From VGJV01 sp964646415 (lineage in GTDB: Bacteria; Patescibacteriota; Minisyncoccia; UBA6257; 2-01-FULL-56-20): a stretch of DNA of 28,039 bases. The stretch spans positions 1-28,039 of the forward strand of contig CAZYEL010000015.1 in the NCBI GenBank assembly GCA_964646415.1, written 5' to 3'. This document shows, piece by piece, positions 1 to 7,472 of this stretch (positions within the stretch are counted from its first letter, which is position 1; every line of letters starts with the position of its first letter). The notes beneath the pieces were generated by a model, which searched no databases, had not been told where the DNA came from, and was given only the letters and a program-made list of their open reading frames with translations. A program made the translations under genes and the position numbers.

Positions 1-54
1 CGATATTGCAATCTTTTTCGACTGTTCCGACCAACACGAAAGTTCCCTTAACCC
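1..54 (+). mobile_element. Right end of an IS256-like insertion sequence (partial)
   Basis: Positions 30-54 are identical, in reverse complement, to the left end of the complete insertion sequence at 8911. The shared end finishes in CCCTTAACCC. Reading frame 1 ends at a TAA at 49-51 with a PTRKFP tail, the same last six residues as the complete transposase, because the terminal repeat encodes that tail. The 10 residues before it do not resemble the complete transposase, so this is a different family member or a degraded copy. Most of the element lies outside the window. Confidence 0.6.
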
Positions 55-57
55 GCA

Positions 58-657
58 ATGTTCGAAAATGTTCCCCCTGCGCCGCCGCTTGAGTTTTTTA
101 AGCAGCCTGACCCGCTTCTCAAAGAGCGGAAAAGGAAAATATGGGAAACGTATTTTACGTTTTTATCAATTGATACGATACAAGGGGAGCCGCTTACATT
201 GGCGAAGTTCGAGTCGCTTCATCCTCCCACGCACCAGCCATGCTTCCGGTCAGGAGAAATAGCGCACTATTACACAATGCCGTTTGTCCGCGAAACAACG
301 TGCGGTTTTCGATGGCATTGTGTGCGCACACGGGTCGTGCCCGGCTCAAGAGGGTTATGTTGCACTGAACAAAAAGCGCTCCTCACGCAATTCCCGGAAT
401 GTGAAGTTCCGTGCGCACTTGTGGAAGCAATGAAAGAAATCCTCTTTTTCCAGATGCATCCCTTCAGGCGCTATGCGAACCGGCGCTATCTTGGTTCTTC
501 TACGGTGTCTGCGCGTTGCGCGGACATAGTTGACGAACAGGGAAGCAATCCCGAAGTGGGTCTCCATGACCGACGGGGGCTTTGTATCAGTGTCCTTTCG
601 CCCGAGCGAAGCGACCCCAATGTGGGTATCGCCGCTGCGTTGAAGTTCCCGCTTTGA
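58..657 (+). CDS. Orphan protein, possibly 5'-truncated by the adjacent IS
   Basis: This is a 199-codon open frame that I do not recognise. It begins three bases after the IS end, and the in-frame stop upstream is the transposase TAA at 49-51. The ATG at 58 could therefore be a fortuitous start of a gene whose true beginning was lost. There is no Shine-Dalgarno sequence in front. The protein is rich in Cys, His and Arg in the middle (about residues 60-110) and has no obvious membrane segment or named motif. A competing 64-codon frame starts at 68 and is Arg/Ser-rich, so the coding frame is not certain. It ends just before a bidirectional terminator shared with nrdB. Confidence 0.35.
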   Translation: MFENVPPAPPLEFFKQPDPLLKERKRKIWETYFTFLSIDTIQGEPLTLAKFESLHPPTHQPCFRSGEIAHYYTMPFVRETTCGFRWHCVRTRVVPGSRGLCCTEQKALLTQFPECEVPCALVEAMKEILFFQMHPFRRYANRRYLGSSTVSARCADIVDEQGSNPEVGLHDRRGLCISVLSPERSDPNVGIAAALKFPL

Positions 658-676
658 CTGAAGAGTAATGTCTCAC

Positions 677-717
677 AAAAACACCCGCACCATTTCCCAC
701 GGCGCGGGTGTCTTTTT
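677..717. terminator. Bidirectional intrinsic terminator
   Basis: ACACCCGC at 681-688 pairs with GCGGGTGT at 704-711. A T-run follows on the plus side (712-716) and an A-run precedes on the left (677-681). It can therefore end transcripts of the orphan ORF (plus) and of nrdB (minus). Confidence 0.8.
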
Positions 718-727
718 CTCGCGGAAT

Positions 728-1801
728 CTATTTCTTCGCTTCGCCCGCAGGAGATTCTTTGTCCCAATTCAGCACGCCGCTCTTGTATTCGGTGACGCGC
801 GTCTCGAAGAAGTTTTTTTCTTTCCGGAGGTCGATGACTTCGCTCATCCACGGGAAGGGGTTGCCCACGCCGTAGACCTTCGTGAGGCCGATGCGCTCAA
901 GCCGCCGGTCGGCGATATATTTGATGTATTCGTAGATGCTCTCTGCATTCAACCCCATGATGCCGCGGGGGAGGCAGTCCTTGGTATATGCATATTCAAG
1001 CTCCACCGCTTTTTTGATGTTTTCGGTGAGCTTCGCTTTGAACGCATCAGTCCAAATTGCGGGATTCTCCTGCACGATGGTATTCACGAGGTCAGAGCCG
1101 AAGGCGAGGTGGACGGATTCGTCCCGCAGAATGAACTGGAATTGCTCGCCCACGCCCGCCATCCGATTCTGCCGCAGGAAGGAGAGCATCATGACGAACC
1201 CCGCATAGAAGAATATCCCTTCCATGATGACGTAGAAGCCCACGAGGTCATGCACGAAGCGCTGGATATTTTCCGTGCCTTCGGTGGTAAACCCCGGGTC
1301 GAAGATGGATTTCGTCATCGCGACGACGAACTCGTCCTTCGCCTTGATGGAGGGGATGGTGACGTACATGTTGTAGACCTCGTCGGGATTGAGGCCCAGC
1401 GTGTCGCAGGAGTAGATGAAGGTGTCGGTGTGCACCGCTTCTTCGTATGCCTGCCGCAGGAGGTACTGGCGGCACTCGGGGTTTGTGATGTGGCGGTAGA
1501 CGATGAGGACGATATTGTTTGCGGTGAGGGACTCGGCGGTCGAGAAAAATCCCATGTTCCAGAGGATCAGCCGCCGCTCGTCGTCGGAGAGAGCCTTCGG
1601 GTTCTTCCACGTCTCCACGTCTTTCTGCATATTCACCTCTTCCGGAATCCAGTTGTTCGCGACGCCCTTCTTATAATGCTCGCGCGCCCATTTGTATTTC
1701 ATGGGCAGCATCTTATTCGGGTCGGTCGAAGGGGAATTCAAAATGCGCTTCTCGGCGTTTTTCGAGGCGGAGGCGGGAATGGAGAATGAGGAATCGGGCA
1801 T
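728..1801 (-). CDS. nrdB: Ribonucleotide reductase small subunit, class Ic type (Phe at radical site)
   Basis: This is the R2 subunit that holds the dinuclear metal cofactor for reduction of ribonucleotides to deoxyribonucleotides. Counting from the ATG at 1801 (357 aa), the metal ligands are E90, E121, H124, E194, E228 and H231. The radical tyrosine position (four residues after the first ligand His) is F128, codon at 1418-1420. The first ligand is Glu rather than the Asp of E. coli. Both features, and the general sequence, match Chlamydia trachomatis NrdB, the founding class Ic enzyme, which uses a Mn/Fe cofactor in place of a tyrosyl radical. The frame stays open to 1861, but those extra 20 codons lie inside a palindromic repeat, so I prefer 1801. 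It lies downstream of nrdA on the same strand and ends at a strong terminator. Confidence 0.93.
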   Translation of the reverse strand: MPDSSFSIPASASKNAEKRILNSPSTDPNKMLPMKYKWAREHYKKGVANNWIPEEVNMQKDVETWKNPKALSDDERRLILWNMGFFSTAESLTANNIVLIVYRHITNPECRQYLLRQAYEEAVHTDTFIYSCDTLGLNPDEVYNMYVTIPSIKAKDEFVVAMTKSIFDPGFTTEGTENIQRFVHDLVGFYVIMEGIFFYAGFVMMLSFLRQNRMAGVGEQFQFILRDESVHLAFGSDLVNTIVQENPAIWTDAFKAKLTENIKKAVELEYAYTKDCLPRGIMGLNAESIYEYIKYIADRRLERIGLTKVYGVGNPFPWMSEVIDLRKEKNFFETRVTEYKSGVLNWDKESPAGEAKK

Positions 1802-1802
1802 A

Positions 1803-1921
1803 AGAGTAATCGCTAATAATGCGAATTGTAATTCAATAACGCGAATCTGTAAACGGAACAACTTCGAATCCGCGATTTATTCGCATTATTTGCGTTCATT
1901 TGTGATATTCACGATTACTCT
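1803..1921. repeat. Nested imperfect inverted repeat between nrdA and nrdB
   Basis: AGAGTAATCG at 1803-1812 is the reverse complement of 1912-1921, and AATAATGCGAAT at 1815-1826 is the reverse complement of 1879-1890. Together they make a long interrupted dyad filling the whole nrdA-nrdB spacer and touching the nrdA stop codon. It is built of AT-rich units that contain ATTCG. It could be a small palindromic mobile repeat or an RNA structure in the nrdAB message. Confidence 0.6.
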
Positions 1922-4803
1922 CACTGGCACGCTTCGCAAATCCCTCCTTCGGCAACGTGAATCACCGCGCTTGCGGAGATAATTGAGGCCCGCCCGCCTG
2001 CATCGTTCGGGCGGGGGTCTTTTGCGACGGCGAACTCGGCGCGCGCCTGGGGCTGGGGGTTCATGGGCATGTCGGCGCTCGCGGGCGTGGCTTCCGCGAT
2101 GGGCGTTGTGCCAATCGCCGTATCAACGCGAGGCGACTCGAAGTTTTTGTTGATATCGAGCGTGCTTTTCTCGATTGCGGAGGCGCCGAGCGTGCGGAGG
2201 TAGTAGGTGGTCTTGAGGCCTTTCTCCCATGCATCCATATACACATCCGCAACGAAGGGGCCCGATTCGCTCGCGGTGAAGATGTTCACCGACTGGCTCT
2301 GGTCAATCCACTTGCCCCTTCGCGCGGCGTGGGCAACTATCCAGTGCGCGTCTATTTCAAACACTTCTTTATAGCGTCCGCGGAGGTCTTCTGAGAAGCC
2401 CTCGATTTTTTGGACGCTGCCGTCGTAGTATTTTATTTTTTCCGCAATCTCGTCGGTCCAAAGGTTCAGCGATTTCAGTTCTTCCACGAGATGTTTGTTG
2501 ATGACGGTGAACTCGCCGCTAAAGTTCGATTTTACGTAGAGATTTTTATAAATAGGCTCGATGGAGGGGAGGCAGCCCGAAATGTTCGCAATCGTGGCAG
2601 TCGGGGCAATCGCGAGGCAGTTTGAGTTCCGCATCCCGGCGCGCTTCACCGCCTCGCGCACCGGCGCCCAATCCATGCGGGCGGTTTTTGCTATCCCCGT
2701 GGGAATGCCGCGTTCTTCTTCGAGAAGCGAGAGCGTGTCAAGCGGGAAGAGTTGGCGGTCCCACTTCGAACCTCTGTAGCTCGAATAGGCGCCGCGTTCT
2801 TCGGCAAGCTTTGAAGAGGCGAGAATCGCGTGGTACGAAACGAATTCCATAAGCTCATCGGAGAGCTCCACCGCTTTCTCGCTTGCGAACTGGAGTCCCA
2901 GTTTGTAGAGAAGGTCCTGGAACGCCATGATGCCGAGCCCCACGGGCCGGTGGCGGAGGTTTGAGGTTTCCGCTTCTTTCGTGGGGTAGTAGTTTAAGTC
3001 AATCACGTTGTCGAGCATCCGCATCGCGGTTGCAATGGTCGATGCGAGCAGGTCGCGGCTCACCGCGCCGCTCTCGAAGTGCCGGACGAGATTCAGCGAC
3101 CCGAGGTTGCAGACCGCCGTTTCCTCCGCGGAGGTGTTCAGAGTGATTTCCGTGCAGAGGTTCGAGCAGTGCACCACGCCCGCGTGGTCCTGCGGACTGC
3201 GGATATTGCAAGGGTCTTTGAACGTCATCCATGCGTGCCCTGTTTCGAAAAGCATTGTAATCATTTTCCGCCAGAGGTCATGAGCCTTGATGCGCTTAGA
3301 GAGCCGTATCTCACCGCGGTCGGCTTTCACTTCGTACTCCGCGTATTTCTCCTCGAACTTCTTTCCGTAAATATGGTGCAGGTCCGGCACTTCGTCGGGG
3401 GAGAAGAGCGTCCACTCGCCGCCTTCGCGGAGGCGCTTCATGAAAAGGTCGGGAATCCAGTTCGCGGTGTTGATGTCGTGCGTCCGCCGCCGTTCGTCGC
3501 CGGTGTTTTTGCGGAGTTCAAGGAAGTCCTCGACTTCGTAGTGCCACGTCTCGAGATAGGCGCAGGTCGCGCCCCGGCGTTTGCCGCTCCGGTTGATGGA
3601 GGCAGTGGTCGCGTCAATGACTTTCAAAAAGGGAATCACGCCCTGGCTTGTGGTGTTCGTGCTCTTGATGAGCGAGCCCACCGCGCGGAGGTTGCTCCAA
3701 TCGTTCCCGATGCCGCCCGACCACTTCGAAAGCTGGGCGTTGTCGCCCACGCATTTGAAGATGTGAGAGAGGTCATCCTCGATGGTTGTGAGGTAGCATG
3801 AGCTCATTTGGGGGTGCACGGTGCCGGAGTGGAGGAGGGTTGGAGTCGAGGGGACGTAGCGGAGAGTTGACATTACTTCGTAAAACTCGATAGCGCGCGC
3901 CTCGCGGTCTTTTTCGGTGAGGGAAAGCCCCAGCGCCACGCGCATCCAGAAGAATTGAGGTGTTTCAAATATACTTTGCTCGTAGTCCCGCATGAAGTAG
4001 CGGTCGTAGAGAGTTTGCACGCCCATGTACTCGAAAAGCTCATCGCGGGAGGGGACGAGGGAGGTGCCGAGTTTTTCCAGGTCCGCGTCGAGGAATCGCT
4101 TGTCGAAGCGGCCGCATTCCACGCCCCGGCGCATTGCTTTTGCAAATCCGTCGCGGTGCGCTTTTTCAAATCCCTCTTCGAACTCGTCCTTGCCCACAAT
4201 TTCTTTATGAAGGTCGTTCACGAGGAATCGCGCGGCGATCGACGAGTACACCGGGTCGCGCTCGATGCGCGCCTTCAAAGCCATGAGCACCACCTGGTTG
4301 ATTTCGGAGGTCGTGATGCCGTCGTAGAGGCCGGTTTTCACGTCTTCCAAAATTTCATAGACGTTGATTGCCGCTTCCGGATATTTATTCGCGACGTTCC
4401 GCACTGCGCGCTCGATTTCCGCGATGTCGAAGCGGGCAACCGTGCCGTCGCGACGGTTTACTTTAAGCTCTCGGCGCGCGACGCGCTCGAGCGTTTCCCA
4501 CTTTTTCCGTTCGCGCACCTTTTCCCGCTCGCGGCGGTAGACGATGTAGGACTTCGCCACGGTGAAGTAGCCCGCATCGGCGAGTTTCCGCTCCACGACG
4601 TCCTGAATGTCCTCGACGCCGGGAATTTTTTCTTCAAATTTCCCTTCAAGCTCCTCAAGAACGAGATTTGTAAGATTGAAAAGTGTTTTCTCCTCGACCG
4701 GTACGCCCGTTGCGATAAATGCCTTGTCCATCGCGCGCTCAATGCGCACGCGGTCGAAAGGAACTACGCTGCCATTCCGCTTTTTAATCTGCTCAATGAC
4801 CAT
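1921..4803 (-). CDS. nrdA: Ribonucleotide reductase large subunit, class I, two ATP-cones
   Basis: This 960-aa catalytic R1 subunit reduces nucleoside diphosphates using thiyl radical chemistry. Two ATP-cone regulatory domains lie in tandem at about residues 1-95 and 112-200; both show the typical V-x-R-x-D/N-G start. The barrel carries the SSCYL cysteine, the NLCTEI motif (Asn, radical Cys, Glu) and the partner cysteine in AVCNLGSLNL. The TYYLRTLG segment supplies the two radical-transfer tyrosines. The C-terminal redox tail ends C956-E-A-C959-Q. The frame is open far upstream (to 6534), but homology begins at MVIEQIKKRNG, so the ATG at 4801-4803 is used. A possible promoter lies 40-65 bases upstream. 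Multiple ATP-cones are also known in the chlamydial partner enzyme. Confidence 0.96.
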   Translation of the reverse strand: MVIEQIKKRNGSVVPFDRVRIERAMDKAFIATGVPVEEKTLFNLTNLVLEELEGKFEEKIPGVEDIQDVVERKLADAGYFTVAKSYIVYRREREKVRERKKWETLERVARRELKVNRRDGTVARFDIAEIERAVRNVANKYPEAAINVYEILEDVKTGLYDGITTSEINQVVLMALKARIERDPVYSSIAARFLVNDLHKEIVGKDEFEEGFEKAHRDGFAKAMRRGVECGRFDKRFLDADLEKLGTSLVPSRDELFEYMGVQTLYDRYFMRDYEQSIFETPQFFWMRVALGLSLTEKDREARAIEFYEVMSTLRYVPSTPTLLHSGTVHPQMSSCYLTTIEDDLSHIFKCVGDNAQLSKWSGGIGNDWSNLRAVGSLIKSTNTTSQGVIPFLKVIDATTASINRSGKRRGATCAYLETWHYEVEDFLELRKNTGDERRRTHDINTANWIPDLFMKRLREGGEWTLFSPDEVPDLHHIYGKKFEEKYAEYEVKADRGEIRLSKRIKAHDLWRKMITMLFETGHAWMTFKDPCNIRSPQDHAGVVHCSNLCTEITLNTSAEETAVCNLGSLNLVRHFESGAVSRDLLASTIATAMRMLDNVIDLNYYPTKEAETSNLRHRPVGLGIMAFQDLLYKLGLQFASEKAVELSDELMEFVSYHAILASSKLAEERGAYSSYRGSKWDRQLFPLDTLSLLEEERGIPTGIAKTARMDWAPVREAVKRAGMRNSNCLAIAPTATIANISGCLPSIEPIYKNLYVKSNFSGEFTVINKHLVEELKSLNLWTDEIAEKIKYYDGSVQKIEGFSEDLRGRYKEVFEIDAHWIVAHAARRGKWIDQSQSVNIFTASESGPFVADVYMDAWEKGLKTTYYLRTLGASAIEKSTLDINKNFESPRVDTAIGTTPIAEATPASADMPMNPQPQARAEFAVAKDPRPNDAGGRASIISASAVIHVAEGGICEACQ

Positions 4804-4842
4804 AATATGCCAGTGTATAAACTTTTTATTCGCCGTACCTCC

Positions 4843-4872
4843 AGTATACCTGCTCTTCACCACGGCAACCAA
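4843..4872 (-). promoter_or_regulatory. Candidate nrdA promoter
   Basis: On the minus strand, TTGGTT (4867-4872) and TATACT (4843-4848) are separated by 18 bases. Transcription from it would give a leader of roughly 30 nt before the nrdA ATG. Confidence 0.45.
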
Positions 4873-4930
4873 AATTTTCTGTGGATAAGTAAGCATTTTT
4901 CTTCGCGCCGCCGGAGATTTTAAAAATATG

Positions 4931-4944
4931 CTACATTTTTGTAG
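4931..4944. promoter_or_regulatory. Small perfect dyad in the nrdA-guaB divergent region
   Basis: CTACA TTTT TGTAG is a perfect dyad with 5-base arms, located midway between the divergent nrdA and guaB genes. TATACT follows at 4949-4954. It could be an operator for either gene; I do not recognise the site, and it does not match the NrdR box. Confidence 0.25.
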
Positions 4945-5015
4945 AGGATATACTGCTCTTTTTATGTGCGTTAACCTCGAGTGTATGCAAATGCGGGACA
5001 GAGAGTAAAAGGTAG

Positions 5016-5044
5016 TTGTATGCTTTTTGGTATTGGCGTACAAT
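5016..5044 (+). promoter_or_regulatory. guaB promoter giving a very short leader
   Basis: TTGTAT (5016-5021), a 17-base spacer and TACAAT (5039-5044) form a good sigma-70-type promoter. The expected start point, about 7 bases on, is within about 5 nt of the guaB ATG at 5056, so the message would be nearly leaderless. This also argues against the in-frame upstream ATG at 4981. Confidence 0.65.
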
Positions 5045-5055
5045 ATTTCCCATAC

Positions 5056-6597
5056 ATGGTACGTATCACCGCGCGTAGAAAGGATAAGTTTTTCTCGAAA
5101 ATCGAGGCGCAGGGGCTTGCCTTGACCTATGCCGACGTGCGCTTGAAGACGGGGTATTCCGAAACGCCGCCGTCGGGGGTGGTGACTGCGAGCAGATTTT
5201 CCCGCCGCGTGCCGCTCCAGCTGCCGGTGGTGAGCGCGCCGATGGACCGCGTGACGGAGTACAAAACCGCGATTGAGCTTGCGAAGCGCGGGGGTTTGGG
5301 CATCATCCACACGGGACTCCCGCCCGAGAAGCAGGCGGCGATGGTCACGCGCGTGAAGCTCTATTTGAACGCGATTATCGAGAAGCCCATTTGCGTAAAA
5401 GAGACGGACACTATCGGCGCCATTCTTGAGATGCGGGAGAGCCAGGGGTGGGGATTCCACAGTTTTCCGGTGGTGCGTGACAACGGCACGCTTGCGGGCG
5501 TGGTTTCGGGGAGCGACTTCCAGTTTTCGACTGACCTCATGCGGACTGCCGCGGAAATCATGACGAAGACGCCGGTCACCGCTCCCGCGGGCACGGATTT
5601 GAAAACCGCGTTTGACATGATGATGCGGCGTAAGAAGAAGTTCCTGCCGCTCGTGGACAAGGCGGGTAAGCTCACCGGCGTGTACGTTTTTTCCGACGCG
5701 AAACGAGTGCTCTTCGGCGGAGGCGAGTCCGCCCAATATAATGTAGACAAGGAAGGGCACCTTCGGGTGGGGGCCGCAATCGGCGTGGGGGATGGGGAGA
5801 TTGAACGGGCGGAACTTCTTGCGAGCCGCAATGTGGACGTGCTCGTGCTCGACACCGCGCATGGCGACACGCCGCGGGCGGTGAAGGCTCTTAAGGAAGT
5901 GAAAAAGCGGTTTCCGAAGATTGATGTGGTTGCGGGGAATGTGTCCGAAGGCGAATCGGCAAAGCGTTTGGCGGACGCGGGCGCGGATGGCGTGAAAGTG
6001 GGTCAGGGACCCGGCTCCATCTGCACGACGCGCATTGTGGCGGGCATCGGATGTCCGCAAGTGACTGCCGTCCATAACTGTGAGAAAGCACTCCGCGGGT
6101 ATGGGATTCCCATCTGCGCCGACGGCGGCGTCCGCTACGCGGGCGACATTCCGGTGGCGCTTGGCGCCGGAGCGGACTCCGTAATGGTGGGAATGCTCCT
6201 CGCAGGCACGGATGAAGCGCCGGGCGAGAAGGTGATTAGAAACGGGATTACGTACAAGGATTACCGCGGAATGGGTTCGCTTGGCGCTATGCAGGCGTCG
6301 AGGGCGGCGCGGGAGCGGTATCGGCAGCAGGATTCGGGGAAAGCATCGTACTTCCCCGAGGGCGTGGAGGGGCTTGTGCCTTACCGGGGCGCCGTGGGCG
6401 CGGTCTTGGACCAGCTTGCGGAGGGCCTGCGCCGGGGGATGGGATACGTGGGCGCAAAGACGATGGAGGAGCTTCACGAAAAGGGGGATTTCCACCGGCT
6501 CTCGGGTGCCGCAATCGAGGAATCGCACCCGCACGACGTGGCGGTGACGCAGGAGATGCCGAACTACGGCCCCATGCGGCGCACGCGGGAGGTGTAG
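5056..6597 (+). CDS. guaB: Inosine-5'-monophosphate dehydrogenase
   Basis: GuaB oxidises IMP to XMP with NAD, the committed step to guanine nucleotides. The 513-aa protein shows the PVVSAPMDRVTE strand of the barrel near residue 57. Two CBS domains are inserted at about 110-230. The catalytic loop GPGSICTTR has the active-site Cys at about 323, followed by a glycine-rich phosphate site (ICADGGVRYAGD) and the flap with YFPEGVEG near 434. The length is somewhat over the usual 480-490 because of a longer C-terminus that ends PNYGPMRRTREV. The start at 5056 fits the promoter geometry; an open frame continues to 4981. It is a single-gene unit ended by a perfect hairpin. Whether the cell also makes IMP cannot be judged from this window. 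Confidence 0.96.
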   Translation: MVRITARRKDKFFSKIEAQGLALTYADVRLKTGYSETPPSGVVTASRFSRRVPLQLPVVSAPMDRVTEYKTAIELAKRGGLGIIHTGLPPEKQAAMVTRVKLYLNAIIEKPICVKETDTIGAILEMRESQGWGFHSFPVVRDNGTLAGVVSGSDFQFSTDLMRTAAEIMTKTPVTAPAGTDLKTAFDMMMRRKKKFLPLVDKAGKLTGVYVFSDAKRVLFGGGESAQYNVDKEGHLRVGAAIGVGDGEIERAELLASRNVDVLVLDTAHGDTPRAVKALKEVKKRFPKIDVVAGNVSEGESAKRLADAGADGVKVGQGPGSICTTRIVAGIGCPQVTAVHNCEKALRGYGIPICADGGVRYAGDIPVALGAGADSVMVGMLLAGTDEAPGEKVIRNGITYKDYRGMGSLGAMQASRAARERYRQQDSGKASYFPEGVEGLVPYRGAVGAVLDQLAEGLRRGMGYVGAKTMEELHEKGDFHRLSGAAIEESHPHDVAVTQEMPNYGPMRRTREV

Positions 6598-6620
6598 GCA
6601 AGATTTGTATATCCGAAAGC

Positions 6621-6650
6621 AAAAACACTCCGGTATGCCGGAGTGTTTTT
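6621..6650. terminator. Bidirectional terminator between guaB and the DUF378 gene
   Basis: A perfect 13-bp stem: AAAAACACTCCGG at 6621-6633 pairs with CCGGAGTGTTTTT at 6638-6650, with a four-base TATG loop. The flanking A- and T-runs make it usable from both strands. Confidence 0.9.
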
Positions 6651-6668
6651 AAATCTGGAGATGCGGTA

Positions 6669-6896
6669 TTACACCGACGAACCGCCGCCCGTCACGCACT
6701 GTTTGCAGCAGCTCTTGTGCGTCGCCACTTCCACGACTGCGGCAAGACCGACGAGCACGTAAATGATTCTCGAAATTACCGCTCCCTGCCCACCGGGGAA
6801 CAACTGCCCCACATCCCAGCCAATGAGTCCTACCAAAAGCCAGTTCAAGCCCCCGACAATGAGGAGGATGAACGTTACTACGTGAAGACCTTTCAT
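6669..6896 (-). CDS. DUF378 family small membrane protein
   Basis: A 75-aa protein with two membrane helices, roughly residues 5-25 and 40-60. The first contains the IVGGLNWLLVG signature typical of DUF378. The function of the family is unknown. The short C-terminal tail contains three cysteines (KSCCKQC), possibly a metal or redox site. No Shine-Dalgarno sequence is visible; an extended -10 (TGcTATAAT on the minus strand, hexamer at 7003-7008) lies about 107 bases upstream, beyond a palindromic repeat. Confidence 0.85.
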   Translation of the reverse strand: MKGLHVVTFILLIVGGLNWLLVGLIGWDVGQLFPGGQGAVISRIIYVLVGLAAVVEVATHKSCCKQCVTGGGSSV

Positions 6897-6910
6897 TAAA
6901 GATAGTTTTG

Positions 6911-6973
6911 AGCGTTAAGTGATAAGCGGTAAGAAGATTACCTTTTGTCACTTAACACTTCGCACTTAACGCT
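6911..6973. repeat. Nested palindrome upstream of the DUF378 gene
   Basis: AGCGTTAAGTG at 6911-6921 is the exact reverse complement of CACTTAACGCT at 6963-6973. Inside, a GGTAA...TTACC pair and an imperfect AAGTGATAA/TTGTCACTT pair continue the dyad. The sequence is built from degenerate TTAAGTG/GATAAGCGG units. It would lie in the 5' leader of the DUF378 message. Confidence 0.6.
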
Positions 6974-7002
6974 ACGTTTACCGACCTTTTAGTGCTTTTA
7001 TT

Positions 7003-7011
7003 ATAGCAAAA
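7003..7011 (-). promoter_or_regulatory. Extended -10 promoter for the DUF378 gene
   Basis: The minus strand reads TGcTATAAT, a perfect extended -10. No convincing -35 is present. It points toward the DUF378 gene. Confidence 0.4.
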
Positions 7012-7034
7012 TGGACGTGCCGGTGCGGGAAACA

Positions 7035-7076
7035 AAAAAGGAACCTCCGGTCGTCTTGTGCCTCGGGTCCTTTTTG
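7035..7076. terminator. Probable intrinsic terminator
   Basis: An imperfect stem forms between AAAAAGGAACC at the left and GGGTCCTTTTT at the right, with one mismatch and flanking A- and T-runs. It lies just after the stop of the small minus-strand reading frame at 7093, so it may end that transcript. Confidence 0.45.
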
Positions 7077-7092
7077 GATTGATTGTTTCGGT

Positions 7093-7212
7093 TTAGTTTG
7101 TCGCGGTGGCTTCGTGCGCCTGCTCCATCTCTTTCTTGAGGAGCTTCGCGTCACGGATGTGCGCATTGTCAATGCATTTTACCGCGCTGGCGACAGGGGA
7201 GCGATGGTGGCA
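7093..7212 (-). pseudogene. Possible 3' relic of a small protein gene
   Basis: On the minus strand the frame ending in TAA at 7093-7095 encodes a protein-like tail: CIDNAHIRDAKLLKKEMEQA, then HEATATN. It looks like an amphipathic helix with ordinary codon use, but upstream it runs into a stop at about 7213 without an ATG, GTG or TTG at a sensible place. I read it as the remaining end of a lost gene, followed by its terminator. An alternative is a very short protein from a non-standard start. Confidence 0.3.
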
Positions 7213-7235
7213 TACTTAAAGGAATCCCGGCGAAT

Positions 7236-7469
7236 ATGCCGGTATGCATGAGGCGAGGAAACGCAAAAGAGTTGAAGGTGTACGATGCGGAGCAGCTCGC
7301 GAAGTTCTTCGGCGTGACTGCGGAGACGATTCAAGAGTGGTGTCGGAGGGGGAAGCTGCCGGCATTCAAAATAGGCAAAGAGTGGAAGGTGCGCGTCGCG
7401 GACTTGCGCAAGATGATTGACCGGAAAGTAACCGCACGGGAGCAGCGGCCCCCGCAAGGGTTGTTTTGA
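7236..7469 (+). CDS. Excisionase-type helix-turn-helix DNA-binding protein
   Basis: This 77-aa protein contains a single MerR/excisionase-like winged helix (HTH_17). The order is YDAEQLAKFFGVT (helix 1), TIQEWCRRGKLPAFKIG (recognition helix plus wing) and WKVRVADLRKMI. Such proteins occur as excisionases of mobile elements and as small regulators. The ATG at 7236 may be too early: the conserved domain begins at residue 13, and a TTG at 7272-7274 in the same frame is an alternative start. It is convergent with the peptidoglycan-binding gene, with only three bases between the two stop codons. Confidence 0.8.
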   Translation: MPVCMRRGNAKELKVYDAEQLAKFFGVTAETIQEWCRRGKLPAFKIGKEWKVRVADLRKMIDRKVTAREQRPPQGLF

Positions 7470-7472
7470 AAC

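Noticed and set aside
668..1789. 373-codon plus-strand frame opposite nrdB
   Set aside because: It mirrors the nrdB codons, is low in recognisable motifs, and the minus-strand gene is unmistakable.
3079..4923. Plus-strand frames (240 and 322 codons) opposite nrdA
   Set aside because: Shadows of the nrdA codons with no independent motif or start signal.
4804..6534. Long minus-strand extension of the nrdA frame (would give a 1,537-aa protein)
   Set aside because: The extension runs antisense to guaB and is His/Arg-rich without domains. NrdA homology begins exactly at the ATG at 4803.
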